From Prunella strophiata (Eukaryota > Chordata > Aves > Passeriformes > Prunellidae), in assembly GCA_036583965.1 (NCBI GenBank), contig JAZBQD010000014.1, positions 66,556,395-66,620,394 on the forward strand: DNA of 64,000 bases, read 5' to 3'. Below, piece after piece: positions 36,131 to 48,360 of this stretch. The translations under genes and the position numbers were made by a program. How positions within the stretch are numbered: the first letter of the stretch is position 1; every line of letters starts with the position of its first letter. The notes under the pieces are model-generated. The model saw nothing but the letters and a program-made list of their open reading frames with translations. It was not told the origin of the DNA and did not search any database.

Positions 36131-36829
36131 CTGAACCAAAAAAACTCCTGCAAAATATAAAAGTTTCTCTGCTGCTTCTATCTCTCCAGCATTCCCAACA
36201 ATTTACTCACTCAAAGCCAAACAATGTGTATGCATCATTAAAAAAAAAGGATCATACGGAAGCACTGCAAAATGTTCAATGTGAAAGAATAAATTAAATG
36301 CCTTTTTACTGCTGTGCAGGTTGTCACTTCCTTATTATTTCTTATAGAATGTCAAGTAATAAAAAAACCCCCGAACCCCTAAGGAATTAAAAAAAAGGCT
36401 CCCAGGAAACCTCCTGCTGGACATCTGACAGCCAGCTCCTGGGCATTTTGATTAATCTTCACCCTCCCCAAGAGAGGATCACCAGATCACCACTGTGTCA
36501 GCACAGAGTTAACCACAGAACCATGGAAGAGACAGAGAAGGAGGCAGCAAGCAACCTGCTGTTTTAAGAGCCTGTAAAACCCCCACGAGATGCACCTACT
36601 AAAAGAGAAAGCCTCAGGAACCCTGATGCTGTGTCCCAAATGTGTTCTGAAGAGCCCACAGCCTCCCTGTACAAAATGTCCCCCCATCCTCCTCGCGACA
36701 CGCATCAGTCAGCACCAGAGCAGCTCCATCTGAGAGAAACTGGACATGACAGAGCACAGACTGCTCCTACCACACTTACTGAGGGAAAAAATAAAAATAG
36801 AAGGACTTATGCCCCAGAGGACACCAGAT
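36131..36829. other. Noncoding, no gene seen
   Basis: Unique sequence with short A-rich patches at 36239-36248 and 36360-36395. Opposed frames at 36487-36831 have no domain. Confidence 0.5.
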
Positions 36830-37560
36830 AATTTTACATTATTCTATTAACGAATCTTTAAGACAAGATAGAATAAGAAAATGGTTAAAATACCTCGCAG
36901 CCCCTCAGATGTGGAAGTGACAGCTGCAGCCTTTCTTCAAGTGCCTCACTTCATGAGCATGCTCCTCAAGGTTTCTTTCCTGACCTACAACCTTTATCTG
37001 AGCTTCCTTTGTGGCTTAGCAATACACGAGCTGTCGCTCAGTCGTTACGCTGAAACCACTCGCTCCCTGGTTAACTTTTTTTTTCCCCTCACTGCTGAAA
37101 GCTGCAAGTTCACAAATGTAGAAGGCAAAAGCTAAGGAAAACACCCTGTGGTTCTCTACAAACACAAAGTAACCTTTAATGCAAAAATGCATTTTAACTT
37201 GCGGCGCAGTAATAGGCAGTTGGGATTTACATGCACAACGAGGTTCATCTTCAAAAAGCACCATTTTGTAGCTCTCTGAAGGAAGTGGTAAATACTGTGC
37301 ACTCTCTCACCCCTTCATGGGAGGCTGGCTACCTATGCCCCAAACTGAGAGCAGACCTCAAGCATAAATCACTTAATTGCTCGTTTTATTTGATACCCAA
37401 GTACCTCATGCTAATAAAGTTAAGCATTAAAGAATTACAATGTGACAAATTATACGCCCATCTCATAAAAAAATTATTACTGAAACGGAGCTGGGTCTGA
37501 AAGGCTCTCGACAACGTACAGTGTAGGGCTAATTTTAGATGATTCCTCAATCACTGGACA
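36830..37560. promoter_or_regulatory. Strongest candidate conserved noncoding element
   Basis: About 16 CpGs persist in 730 AT-rich bases, including CTGTCGCTCAGTCGTTACGC near 37031, TGCGGCGCAG near 37200, and CTCTCGACAACGTAC near 37505. A 12-bp palindrome AAAATGCATTTT lies at 37184-37195, inside a wider near-palindrome from TTAATGCA to TTTTAA. The region contains many TAAT/ATTA cores at 37380-37480. No repeat family was recognised, and small frames on both strands lack domains. The combination suggests one or several adjacent enhancers. Confidence 0.4.
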
Positions 37561-37979
37561 GTTTGCAGTGTACACAGCCAAGCCAGCTCAATCAACTGGC
37601 TTCTATCTCCATGACTCCAGGTCACATTATCTCATGAATGAACTGTTATGTAGGTCAGTCAAGAGTCATCTAATTGGATGCACGTTTCAGCCTTGGCATT
37701 TATGCTCTAGATATCAAAGCTGTAGACAACTGGGTAAGTCAAAAGAAAATATGAAGGAAGGGGCTGTGATAATTAGGCTTTGTTTCAGACAACAGGCATG
37801 GGAACAGATGCTAGCAGAAACTTGTATTTAGCCATTTTTGTTCTAACTGGATATAATGCAGGTGGAAAGTGCAGGAGCAACAGGCTCAGTGGCGAGGAGC
37901 TTTGCTGGGTCACAGGTTGGAATTTAGTCACAAATCAAGCTCTGTCCTGCTAATGTCCCTCAGCTTGGCTGGGAGGTAC
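37561..37979. other. Noncoding, no gene seen
   Basis: Unique sequence between two CpG-retaining blocks. The 87-codon frame at 37568-37831 (plus) has no domain. Confidence 0.5.
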
Positions 37980-38090
37980 ATTGGTCCCTGCTGAGGCATG
38001 TGCCAAAGACGTGTCTGCTTACTTGCAGTAACTGACACCGCCGGGTCTCCTCGCAGAGGCCCCCGAGCGGTCATCAGGAAGGAATATTTT
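37980..38090. promoter_or_regulatory. Small CpG cluster, possible regulatory element
   Basis: About seven CpGs fall between 38010 and 38070, including CACCGCCGGG (38036-38045) and CCCCGAGCGG (38061-38070). Nearby DNA is CpG-poor. Too short to be a CpG island. It is probably part of the regulatory cluster of 35.8-38.1 kb. Confidence 0.28.
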
Positions 38091-39164
38091 TGGTTGTTCC
38101 CAAACCAAGGTGGATTCTAGACAACAACAGAACTGAAAGTTTCCATTCTCCATTGCCAATCTGAGTCATGCTTGTACTTAAATGTTTTAAAGAGCAAGGT
38201 CTTTGGGGAGACTTCCCAGCATGGCTCATGCACTGTTTGTTTAGCTTTGCAAGCAGAAAGCTGATATAAAACACACTAGAGTAGTAATCCTGGTAATATT
38301 TGGGCAAAATGAAGAATATCAGACTGGAGATGCATGATGAAACTAAAGTGAAAGAGTTCTTGCTTTACAGAAATGCTTTGACAGACATTTCTTTTCACTT
38401 CCCCTTCAATCCAAGCTATTCTAATTTAGACGCAAAAACAAAATTGCAACTGATTAAAATTGGGCTGGCGGTAGTTCCCGTATGAGGAAACACACAGCTC
38501 ACAATCAGATAAAAGCCAAGCTAAATGCAGCCCTGCCTGCACTTTATAGCAGTGACCCAGCAGCTATTTACTAGTTATTTGGGTATCTTCATTTTTCAGT
38601 AACAGCTCACAAAGGATTTTCTCCTGCTTTGTGATCCCCCAACTTTAAAAATAATTTCTGGAGTAGAAAGGGTTAAAACTACTGAAGTGAAAGCAAAATG
38701 CCCAAGGCCAAGTTTTCCTGCAGCCTGTGTACTTGGTTGCATTTTCATCTCCTGTGTCCTGACAGCTGTTATCTTCAAGTGTGCTTCGACATGCCCTACT
38801 GCTGTTCCAGCAGTCTTTTTGTTTACCTCAGAGCTTGCTTTTAAGAGCTTTAAAACCTTGATGCATGTAGGTTGTAGAAGGGGGATGCAAGAAATAACAC
38901 TTATTATACCAGAGGTATCTTCTGCTGTCTTGTGCCCACCTGCTCCAAAAGAGATTTTAAAAAAGATTCCAAAGTATGTTAAAAAAATAAATAAAGTAAC
39001 CTCCCCATGTAGCCCTTTTTAACCTGCTCCCCATCTCCAAAAAAGTCCTCTGCTCTAATGTTCTCATGTCCCAGCAACAACTGCTTTGCACTCACATATT
39101 GTGACTCCTAGGAAGATGTGAAAGTGGGTACAAACATCTGTTAATTAAGTCTCAATTTGCACAT
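38091..39164. other. Noncoding, no gene seen
   Basis: Unique sequence. The 111-codon frame at 38687-39022 (plus) has a hydrophobic N-terminal stretch but no family I recognise, and is opposed by another frame. It is taken as chance. A few CpGs near 38468-38480 could belong to another conserved patch. Confidence 0.45.
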
Positions 39165-39285
39165 GAGATAAGTAATACACGAATTTTACAAATGGGTAAT
39201 GTTGAAGCACACAGCAGTGAATAAAGCTGGCCAACGTAAGTACAAGATAGAAGGAGGCAGACCAAGTTTCCTTGTTCTGGCTACT
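39165..39285 (-). mobile_element. Possible MIR-like SINE fragment
   Basis: ATTTTACAAATGGGTAATGT, then GAAGCACACAGCAGTGAATA, GCTGGCCAACGTAAGTACAA and AAGGAGGCAGACCAAG follow the order of the reverse-complement MIR (TTTTACAGATGGGGAAACTG, GAGGCACAGAGAGGTTAAG, and on through CAAGGTCAC and AGTGGCAGAGC). The match is diffuse but spans about 100 bases. Confidence 0.42.
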
Positions 39286-39388
39286 ATTCTTGAAAATAAA
39301 GTAAAAATAAAATAAAGGCTATATAAGTGCACCTGAGATGTTGCTGACTTCTACTTTGCAAAAGATGAAGTCAGAATAATTTTCCAGA

Positions 39389-39405
39389 AAATAAACACAG
39401 ATATC

Positions 39406-39437
<32 letters not shown>

Positions 39438-39500
39438 CAAAACCAAAAAACACCAAAAAAAAAAAAAAAACCAGAAACCAAACACCAAACCCACAAAAAC
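39389..39500 (+). repeat. A29 tract with A-rich tail and upstream AATAAA
   Basis: A run of 29 A (39409-39437) passes into an A-rich mix of CAAAACC and CACC patterns to about 39500. AATAAA lies at 39389-39394, 15 bases before the run, which is mRNA-tail geometry. No parental gene or target-site duplication is recognised. It may be the end of an old retrocopy or simple low-complexity expansion. Confidence 0.55.
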
Positions 39501-42500
39501 TAGTTATTGATGAATAAAATTGCATCAGGTCCAATTTGCAAGACAGACTATTAATGTATTTTTAATGGCTGAACCAAGGGAAGGTCATTATACAAAGTTT
39601 TAATTCTAGTACATTAGTGCTGCATTTATACATTAGCAGTTAATGTGATAATGTCAAACTCTCCACTTGTTGTGACATCATAAAATATATAGGATGTTTT
39701 ATATTCTTTTGGACAAAAAAATAATCAGAGCTATTATTAAGCTTTCCTTCTCCAGTCATTGAGAGATTGTTTATGCTGCTGTATCAATTTTACATGCAAG
39801 ATGAAAACTATAATGGAAGGGCAACAGATGCTAAAAATGTAAATCTTTGGTAAATTGCACAATCAACAAAGGCAGAGAGGGTTTTGCTGCTGTTTTTCAG
39901 TTGTGGTTGTTGTTGGTTTTTTGGTTTGTTTTTGTTTTTTTTTTTTTTTTTTTTTTGCAAATGAAATCATTTTAATGCTCCTTGACCTGTCAATGCCATT
40001 TTTAATGGAATGCAGGAAATAAATTAATAGCAGTGAAAAAAACAAAAGTGAATGTGAAAGTCAGCTTGAGGAAACAGCCTCTTCAGCAGAGATGTTTTTT
40101 GGATTTTTGAAAAGCCACATGCAAAGTTCTGACACTCAGCACTGTTACAACAGGCTAATTTGGGGTAGTTCAGGATCAAAATTCAATGTGTTGAGCCCAG
40201 TATGCAGACACTGTCTATATCCACCAAAGCCAAAGTATCCTCCCAGGATTAGCACTTACAGCACAGACTATTCCCCTGAAGATCACACCTAGATCTTCCT
40301 ATACGGAGCTTCTAAATCAAGATGGCTGTGTATTATACTACAAAATTTTAGCTTCTAGCCTGTCTTCCTCATTCACTTTCTATAGATTATCATTTAGCAA
40401 CATGAAAATTTCCTGAAGGTAATTACCTGGCTGCAATTCAAGACATTCATAAAAATTGCAGTTTCCTTTGGCAAGTGGCTTGGAAGGGCTGGAGGCACGA
40501 ACACAGGGCAGGTGAACCTGTGCAGGCTCTGCCCAGGCCCTTGCTCTGCTTTTGACTTGCCTCTTGCTTCCTACAAGTGCTTCTGCCCCACTTGGGGTTT
40601 TGGGAGGGGGCCCTGTTTCTCAGGAGTTACCTGCTGCCTCTTGGATTGATTTTTTTTGCCCCCAAAGTTTTGGCAGATGATCTACTGTGTGGATGATGCC
40701 AGGCTCTGCACAGCTTGGCTGCTGGGAAGCCCTGGGGTGTGGTTGGGGCTCATCACCTCTGCAGGCACATGGTGGCAATTTTGCTAAACCACATCCTAAT
40801 GAAAAAAGGGAAACTAGGTCACAGTCTTTGCTTTCACTAGTAAGCAGGTGGGGGTTTTGTTCTTTTTCCTGACATTTTGTCTTTCCTGCAACTCTGTCAC
40901 CTTTTCCCAGGGGTTGGCCTGATTCACCATTGCAAACTATCCCACCTGAAGGCAGGTTTAGCTTTGCTGTAGTCAGACTAAGAATATTAGAGAATTTTGA
41001 CCACTGTGCTCAGGGCAGCATGGAGCTGATTAGAGCAGAAATCCTCAAACGTTCCTGAGTCATTGGTGACGAAGAGGCCACCAAAAATTAGACCAAAGTA
41101 ATGTTGGATCACATCTGGGTTTCTTCATCTTCAGATAGCTGCATCTGTGGTCCTGACTACCACTGATACCTGTCTTTATTTTTTTTTATTTTATTATGAA
41201 ATGGCTTTTTTCCCCAAACCCCTAAAAGCTATTAATGGAAACCACATAAGTTTTCATCAGTTTACATTATCTTTCCCATTATTTTCCTGACCCAATTATT
41301 TTGTCCACACTGTTAAAAAACTGCCATACCTTCAGTATAGTAACTGTTTACAGTTGCTTTACCTTTCAAATACCTTCTCTTTTCTTACAGTTTGTTTTTT
41401 TGTTTGTTTGTTTGTTTTGGAGGGAGGTGCTTATAGACTTATAGACACAGTAAAGTTGCATCAATGTTTTGAGGACTGTTTGAATCTCTAGTTACTTTAA
41501 ATGCATAGGTGAATGGAATATTTCAAAGATTTTTTTCCTTTTAAACAGATATCCACTGCTATTATCCCTTCTTGTAGGCATAGAACTCATGCCACTATCA
41601 CTCTGAAAGAGATTACACTAATTCTCTTGTCTGAAAAAGTATGTAGGCTTATGCAAAATAAAGAAAAATTTATCAGTAAAGAAGCAGCTGACATCTTCAT
41701 GGTGCCCACTAAACTATTAACTAAGCATGCAAATGGACAGCATATACTAAAAGACCTTCTTTTGGGACAATTTATGCAATTATGAATATGTAAGTTGTAT
41801 TTTCATGTTCTGGTTTGACCTCTGCTTACTGAAATGTTGACAAGGACACATATTCTGACTGCGAGTCATGTTTTTGATGCATCCAAAAATACTCAGTACA
41901 AATTAAAATCCTAAACTGGAAGGACACAACCAATTATACAGCACAGAAGCCTTGGGTTTCCCTTCTAAAAATGGGCAAAATAAGTTTTCAGTCTATGTGG
42001 CTTCAAAGAAAAAAAAATTAAAACATGAAAGAAAGTTCCTGAGACAAAGAAATATATATGGTTAGATTTTTAAGTTCCTTTGTGTCACAGAAATCTGGTA
42101 TTTCTTCATCAATTTAAAGACTTCTAAAGGCATGATATTATTTCTAATCACCTGAACTTAGCAGCATCTTCCCCTTTTGCTTATTGTTTTAGGTTTCTCT
42201 AAGCTCCTTGACTGTTTTAATTTGCAGGGACACATGAATGGAAACCTTTTTTGCTAAACACACTGTAAGCTTCATCCAACACAAAGATCACTGCTAAGAG
42301 CTGCTTTATGTCAAAGTCTGATGAGGAAGGTGTCCTGGTGGGACTGACTATGGAAGAATTGTGCCTATTTCAGTTTATTTAGCTTTTAAACACACAGCTT
42401 CATGGAAATGCAAAATTGCCCCCTGCATCCCCCCCAGAAGGCAGCCTGAAGTGGCTGCAGCTGGGTTCCCAAGGCATTTGCAGGCAGATCAGGAAAACAT

Positions 42501-45500
42501 GCAGACAACAGAATATGCTACAGAATGGGTGCATCTCACAGCTCATATCTCCAGCACTCCAACAGAGAGGTAAGTAAGGTGATTAATATCATGGAAAGAA
42601 ATCAGAAAGCTGGAGACTAAAAGGAAATAGAAAAAAATAAATAAAAACCACAACCACATCTATCTGTCTAAGTTCCATCAAAACCCAACCTGCACAAATT
42701 CACTCCTGGCTCCTTTTACTGTGAAAGTTTTACGCCAGAGCTATTTGTTGCACTGGGGGAAAATGCAGCTGGAAAAGAGATAAGAAAGGCATGAAAATGG
42801 AAGGCCTTATGACAACCAAGCTTGGCTTTGTATAAGGATCACGTTACACTGGATAAATCAAGTGTAATGGTATGTGATTGGGGCAGGTAAAGACAGGAGC
42901 ACTAAGGAGTACAGCTGTGGTTTAATGCTTTCCTCGGCACGCTGGCAGCGGGGTTTCCTTATCAGCCCAGGCTCACTGACTATCACAAACCTGAGCCAAC
43001 CAGGAAAAATTTCCATTACAGAATATTTACAGGGCAAAAGGTTAACTAATACAGAGAAGTGGGGCTGAACTCACTGCAGAACACAGTCAGGAGAAGAAAT
43101 CTGGAAAAGTTGAAAAGGCCAAATTTTGGTATGGAGCAAATGCTAGGAAAAAGTTTATAAAAAAATAAATCACTTGGGCTTAAAATTTAAACTGGAAGCA
43201 GGAGGTCATATGAAAACTTCTAGAAAAAACCCAGAATTTTTAGTGAAAAATGAGATTATTGAATGTCCAACTATGGCCAGCAGAACTAGGTATTTTAAAT
43301 GGGTCTGAGTCTGAGCACTGTTTACTCGCTGTATGAAAACTGGGGGAAAAAAAAAGTATCTTTTAAAGATGGTATTTCTAAACTCTGAATTATTTTGGGA
43401 AGGGCAGAGATAACAATGGTGATTGTAGAGAATTATATTGTTAATTATTCCCCATAACTAACAATTTAGATACAGGACACAATGATCAGCTAACATAAAA
43501 GGAAAAGATTCACACAACTTTACAGTACTAGGATACTTGGGATTGGAAACCTTTTGGAAATTGGTAAATTGATTAAAAAAGAACTTGAAGCTTTTAAAAG
43601 CAGAACTTGAACACAGTGCACTGAAGGCTATAAAATTTTCCATTTTTTAGCCCAAGACTTTTGACAAGTTAATAAAGAAGGGGAAAATATCACATTTCTT
43701 TTTTTCATTAAGGTGCTTATGCTTGAAATATACACACAGCACATATCAAGCTTCCTTTTCTCTTGAGTGTCTCAATGGTTATTTTTTTTTAAAGCCTATG
43801 ATCTTGCAGTGAAATTAGTAAGCAGAAACTCATCATTAGATTTACAAAAAGATAAGTTTTAACTGATGAGACCCAGATGGGAAGCATTATGTTCATAGTA
43901 TAGTTTGAATCTAAATGTTAAAAACAGGAAACCAACTGAAAATTCAGTTTGGTCGTGTTTTTAACACCTTCTTGCTAAGCTTAATAGCTTTGCATTGTGC
44001 AATAGGAATTACTGGGCAACCACTGCTACACCACTGCCTTAATTCTGACAGATGAAACAAAGTTCCAACAGCAGTATTTAAATTTCTGAATTTTCAAATA
44101 CTTTACATATTGCTACATTGTCTCAAAGCTACTATAGAAAACTGAGAATTAGGTTCATGTGTGAGTCAAAAAATCATAGAATTGTAATTGGAGATAGCTG
44201 TATTCATAGGTATCACACAGAATTTATGTGAAAATAAAATACTTCTGGAAAGTTGGAGAAGGATAAGCTGTTTACAAGCTATTAGATTCCTGAGGTTCTG
44301 ACACAACATTTGTCATTTTGCAGGGGTTCTGTGAGGTCTTCCCATCCACACCAGCACAGCAACATTCTCTTGTGCTTTTCACCCAGCTCTGCAGATCTTA
44401 AAGATCAAAATGAGCACAGATACCATGGAAGGCACATGCTCATGGTTGTAAGCACCTGTGGCATGGTGCATTTTGTCTTCATGCTGGAACAGAGCTTCAC
44501 ATGTGCAAGTGAAGAGCACAGCAGCACGAGACTCTTGTGAAGTCACCACCACAGCAGCACTCTCCTTTCTTCTCCCCTACAACATCTGGATTATGGGAAA
44601 AAGCAGTTCCCAGTGTATTGCACCCCACAGACCTGCTCTGTAAGCTGATCCAACATACTTTGAACAAGGTTTTATGGAGGAAAATGCCCATGAGCTGAAA
44701 CCTAAATCTTCCTGGAAGCATGAACCAGGTCTTCCCTTGTCTGCCAAAAAGTCAGGAAGGTTTTGTAAGAGGGGACAATGCAGTTGTTTTCTAGTTCTTG
44801 GTATTTTCCTGTTCCTTCAGCAGGATTTTGAAAAAGACAGCGCCTTTTGCTAGCTGCAAGAGCCAGAAAGGCTCTGGAAAAGTCTTTAGGAAAGAGAAGG
44901 TTTGCCATTCATCCAAAGACTCAGCAAGAGCAAGGCTGCCTCTCCCAGCCACACTGCTGCCTCTCCCTGGACTCTCTCCACCCTGCATCATGCTCACACA
45001 TAGAAAAGTAGAAAATTCCATCTCTCCCATTGCACAGCACCATCTGCTTTCCCAATAAACACGAAGGGAAAAAAAAAAAGAACATGAAAGAGATAAAAAA
45101 TGGAAAGCAGCTTGAAAGTAAAAACTTGAGTATTTCAAGCATCACTCACTTTTGTGCCCTCCACTTAATGAAGGGACAGGCAAGGTGAGATGCCTCTGCC
45201 AGAAGATGGAAACCTGGCAGGTTCCTTGGACTATCCTTTCACCTGCAGGGCCAGAGACAGCAGAGACAACCCTGAGGGCCTGAGCTACCTGAGCTAATAT
45301 TGCCTCATCTTAATAAAAACACCCAACAACTGATGGACATGAACTTTTTCTGACACGCATCCCTCCCACAAACACCAGCCAGATGCCCACTATGACTCCA
45401 GTTATCTGCTCTGAGCAGTGAGTTTTTGCACTAGTCCAGTCTAATGCATCACAAAGCAACAATTTTAGCACAAGAACAAAGCTCTTCATCCAAATCTGGT

Positions 45501-45635
45501 CCTTTTTAAGACTATTTCCTCCTACAACCAAACCAACTTGTACACCCTCATGTGGTTATAACCTCCTAACACAACTTGAATGCTACTGCAAAAAGTTTGG
45601 CTGACTCCACAGATCACCTATGACACTTGTGGTAA
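39501..45635. other. Noncoding, no gene seen
   Basis: About 6 kb of unique sequence. It has T-rich low complexity with T22 at 39900-39956, a GTTT repeat at 41393-41418 and GC-richer parts near 40480-40780 and 42420-43000. The largest frames (41513-41785, 42361-42573, 44791-45138 minus) show no domains. A 25-base CR1-terminus-like patch near 44169 is too short to call. Confidence 0.45.
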
Positions 45636-45639
45636 TTGG

Positions 45640-45902
45640 TAAATAAGAATGGGCTGCACATGGCCCAACAACAAATCCAGAGATCCTGTGGAAAAACAGC
45701 AGGTGCAGTGTGGAAAGCAGAAAAAAAAGTAGCAACTTTTATATTGAAGTTAAAACTTAGAATGTCTACTTTAGAGAGGTTGCATGAGGTTTATGCAGCA
45801 AAGCAAGTGCCTGATGTTAGTACACTGGCTTTTTCAAGAACTATATGTAAAAATAAATTATGTGATTCAGTTTAACTGAAAAAAAAAAAAAAAAAAAAAA
45901 AA
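45640..45902 (+). pseudogene. Possible 3' end of a processed retrocopy (unidentified parent)
   Basis: AATAAA lies at 45852-45857 and a run of 24 A begins at 45879, 22 bases downstream: the spacing expected of a cellular mRNA 3' end copied back into the genome. The run is followed by an A-rich CCAAAAAACC stretch to about 45935. The upstream part has a 79-codon plus-strand frame ending near 45875 with no recognised domain. Bird CR1 machinery rarely makes poly-A retrocopies, so this would be unusual. A chance A expansion next to AATAAA is the main alternative. The left limit is arbitrary. Confidence 0.2.
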
Positions 45903-46299
45903 GAAAACCAAAAAACCTAAAACCAAAAATCCACGCACAGAGCCACAAAGGGACCCAGTCAACAAGTAAATAAAATATTCCTTGGTGAGGTAAACACATA
46001 ATATAAAACAAAACCACCACCCCAAAGAGGTCCAAGGAACTTTTATCTCAGTGGACAGCAGCATCTGTCTCCATCAGGAGCTATCAGGAAATCTGGCTCA
46101 CCCTGGTCCCTACCTGGTGGCAGCAGAGCAGACACATGCAAGGCGTGGCAGACAAGAACTCAAGAAATCAAACTCTATTACTACTCACAGCCAGCCTTCC
46201 AAAACCTCCCACTCCTTCCCCATAGGAAACCAGAAGTATGACACTCACTTCTCTAATTTTTTTTTCCCAATAACGCAGTTTAGCACTTCTGAGAAACAC
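45903..46299. other. Noncoding, no gene seen
   Basis: Begins with the A-rich tail after the A24 run; the rest is unique, moderately GC-rich sequence without a supported gene. Confidence 0.5.
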
Positions 46300-46720
46300 C
46301 CAGGATAATGTTGCTCCAGAAAGTGCAAGTAAATAACAAGCAGTATCTTCCAGCCCGCAGGGTAATAAGTTACACCCACAATCCTATTTAGCACTTTACA
46401 TAATTCACAGTTTCTCTGGTTACATACTTCGTCAAATATGACATCCAGCTGGGAAAGTTGGTCCACTTTATTGTCATATGGCAGTTGCTTGCTTTATATC
46501 ATCAAAATATCAATTAAAAAGCAAAAACAGAACTGTAAGGCAGTTATCTTCGTATTTTCATGTCACACTTGCATACATGCACACAAATACTTGCTGTCAT
46601 TCAAACAGGAAAAATAACCCTGCCTGAAATGTAAACCAACTTTACACTGTTAGGCAGCAAGTATAATTTCCAAAAACCTTGAAAATGAGAACAATGAACA
46701 GACATACTTAAATTCTGCAT
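46300..46720. promoter_or_regulatory. Candidate conserved noncoding element
   Basis: A complex, repeat-free stretch with isolated CpGs (CCCGCAGGG near 46354, CTTCGTCAAATATGAC near 46428, TTATCTTCGTATT near 46545) and CCATATGACA-type motifs. Neither strand has a credible frame. A regulatory role is inferred from texture only. Confidence 0.25.
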
Positions 46721-47640
46721 CAGCTATTTTAATGGAGCAGTTTTTCAGATAAAGGAAATTAAATCATAATATGCTGTCAAATAACAGATCTAGCTCCCAG
46801 AAGTCAACATGCCAGCATTTAAAAAATACAGCATATGGATATAAAGCCTTTGTGGATACATATGCACTTAGCAAATATTAGAAAAATCAATCAGAATCAA
46901 AATGCAAACTCGCTGAAATGACTAGATGCCTTGTGTTAATAATTTCTAATTCTAATTGCTTGATTTCATTCATCAGTATTTATAGATGCACCAGTACACT
47001 ACTGAGGCAGTTAAAATTAAACAAATCCCATTTTTTTCCCCAGAAAAGTAATGGATTCTAACAGTTGTTTTATTGCAATGAGAGATATTAACATGTAATT
47101 CTCCTCCTAACTCCAGGTTATAATATAAGTGGATCCATTGATCACTTGCAAAAGGCAACAAAAAGAAAGTTTTGCTTGATGCTGATGGCAAGTAAAATCC
47201 TGACCAGATTGTCCATTAGTGTCAGTGGAAATCCATCCAGTATCCAAGTACTACACAAATATTTTGCCACTGGCTAAGTCAGAATTGTGGCACACAAAAA
47301 ATAAAAAAAAACACCAGGAAAGGCCACATAATGAATGTACAACAAATCCACATTGCTTCATATGAATGTAGCAAATTCATTACAAAGGATTTTACCCCCC
47401 ACAAAATAAAACAAGCATAAAAAAATCCAGAGGAAAAGATTTGTATCCAAAGAGTTACCTGAGGTTTCTATACTATTTTTCATGCCTAGCTCTCACAGCA
47501 GGTTACAAGTGCAAGTGGAATCATCTGTAACCTACAGATGGACGGAATAAGGTTAACTAGGGCAACAGAGAAAGTCAACAACACATTCCACAGAAAAACC
47601 TGCCTCTAACATGCACTGCATTAACAAACAGCCTTTGGAA
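46721..47640. other. Noncoding, no gene seen
   Basis: AT-rich unique sequence. It holds a short hairpin at 47522-47540 (CATCTGTA, loop ACC, TACAGATG) that places two CATCTG/CAGATG E-boxes back to back. No gene. Confidence 0.5.
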
Positions 47641-48360
47641 AAGTAAATTTCACACCCATGGGGGAAAAAAAGTTTAATTAATTAGTGGGGTGTACCAGTA
47701 TCCATTTAATGCACGCAGATCCCTATGGTTTAAATCTGAAGTTACATATGTGTATTGTATACACACAGAGTGAGGCAGTTTAGAGGGGAAAAATGGAAAT
47801 TAGACGAGGAAAAAAAATAGTCCTCCTTAACTCAAGCACTAAAATCACTACAAAAGAGTAACAGCTATGAAATATTTAAGAGTCAACATTAATATCATTA
47901 GACTTCAAAGGATATCACCTTCTCAGCGCCAGCTTCTTGCATTGATCATCTGCAGAATGAGCAGCTTTACATCAGTTCGTTTGCAGAAGCTTCTTCCAAA
48001 CCACATCAGCCAGAAATGAAACACTGGAATCCTCTAAAAGCCATAAAATGCCCTTGCAGAGATCAGCTCTGCACCTTCTCAAGCCCACCCCTGTATTTCT
48101 CAGGAACTTTGTAAATAATTTAATATTTCCATGGGGAGAATAGGAATGCTCTTTAAGAACAAGAAGATATTAAACGCTAACAAGGAGATAGGAGGCTTTT
48201 GAACATGAAAAGTTATATATTTGCAAAGCCTTCCAGTTTTCACATAGTCTTTTCTCCATATGTAACTGCGGTGGGTAGAACAGCAGTAAACATTCAAACT
48301 GCATTGCATTATTGTGCATAATAAGAGCTTGACATTTTTATTTTCTCCAAGGAGAAGCAC
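47641..48360. promoter_or_regulatory. Candidate conserved noncoding element
   Basis: Contains TTTAATTAATTAGTGGGG near 47670, ATGCACGCAGATCCC near 47708, CTCAGCGCCAGC near 47922, and ATTAAACGCTAACAAGG near 48168. Few repeats and no domain-bearing frame. Homeodomain-site rich, low CpG otherwise; weak call. Confidence 0.25.

Noticed and set aside
39893..39985. T22 tract as a minus-strand retrocopy tail
   Set aside because: An ATTAAA does lie about 15 bases from the tract on the minus strand, but the adjoining GTT-rich sequence looks like simple low-complexity growth and nothing upstream is recognisable. Left unresolved.
44168..44195. AATCATAGAATTGTAATTGG, similar to the CR1 3' terminus in reverse
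   Set aside because: Only about 25 bases resemble it and the expected continuation is absent.
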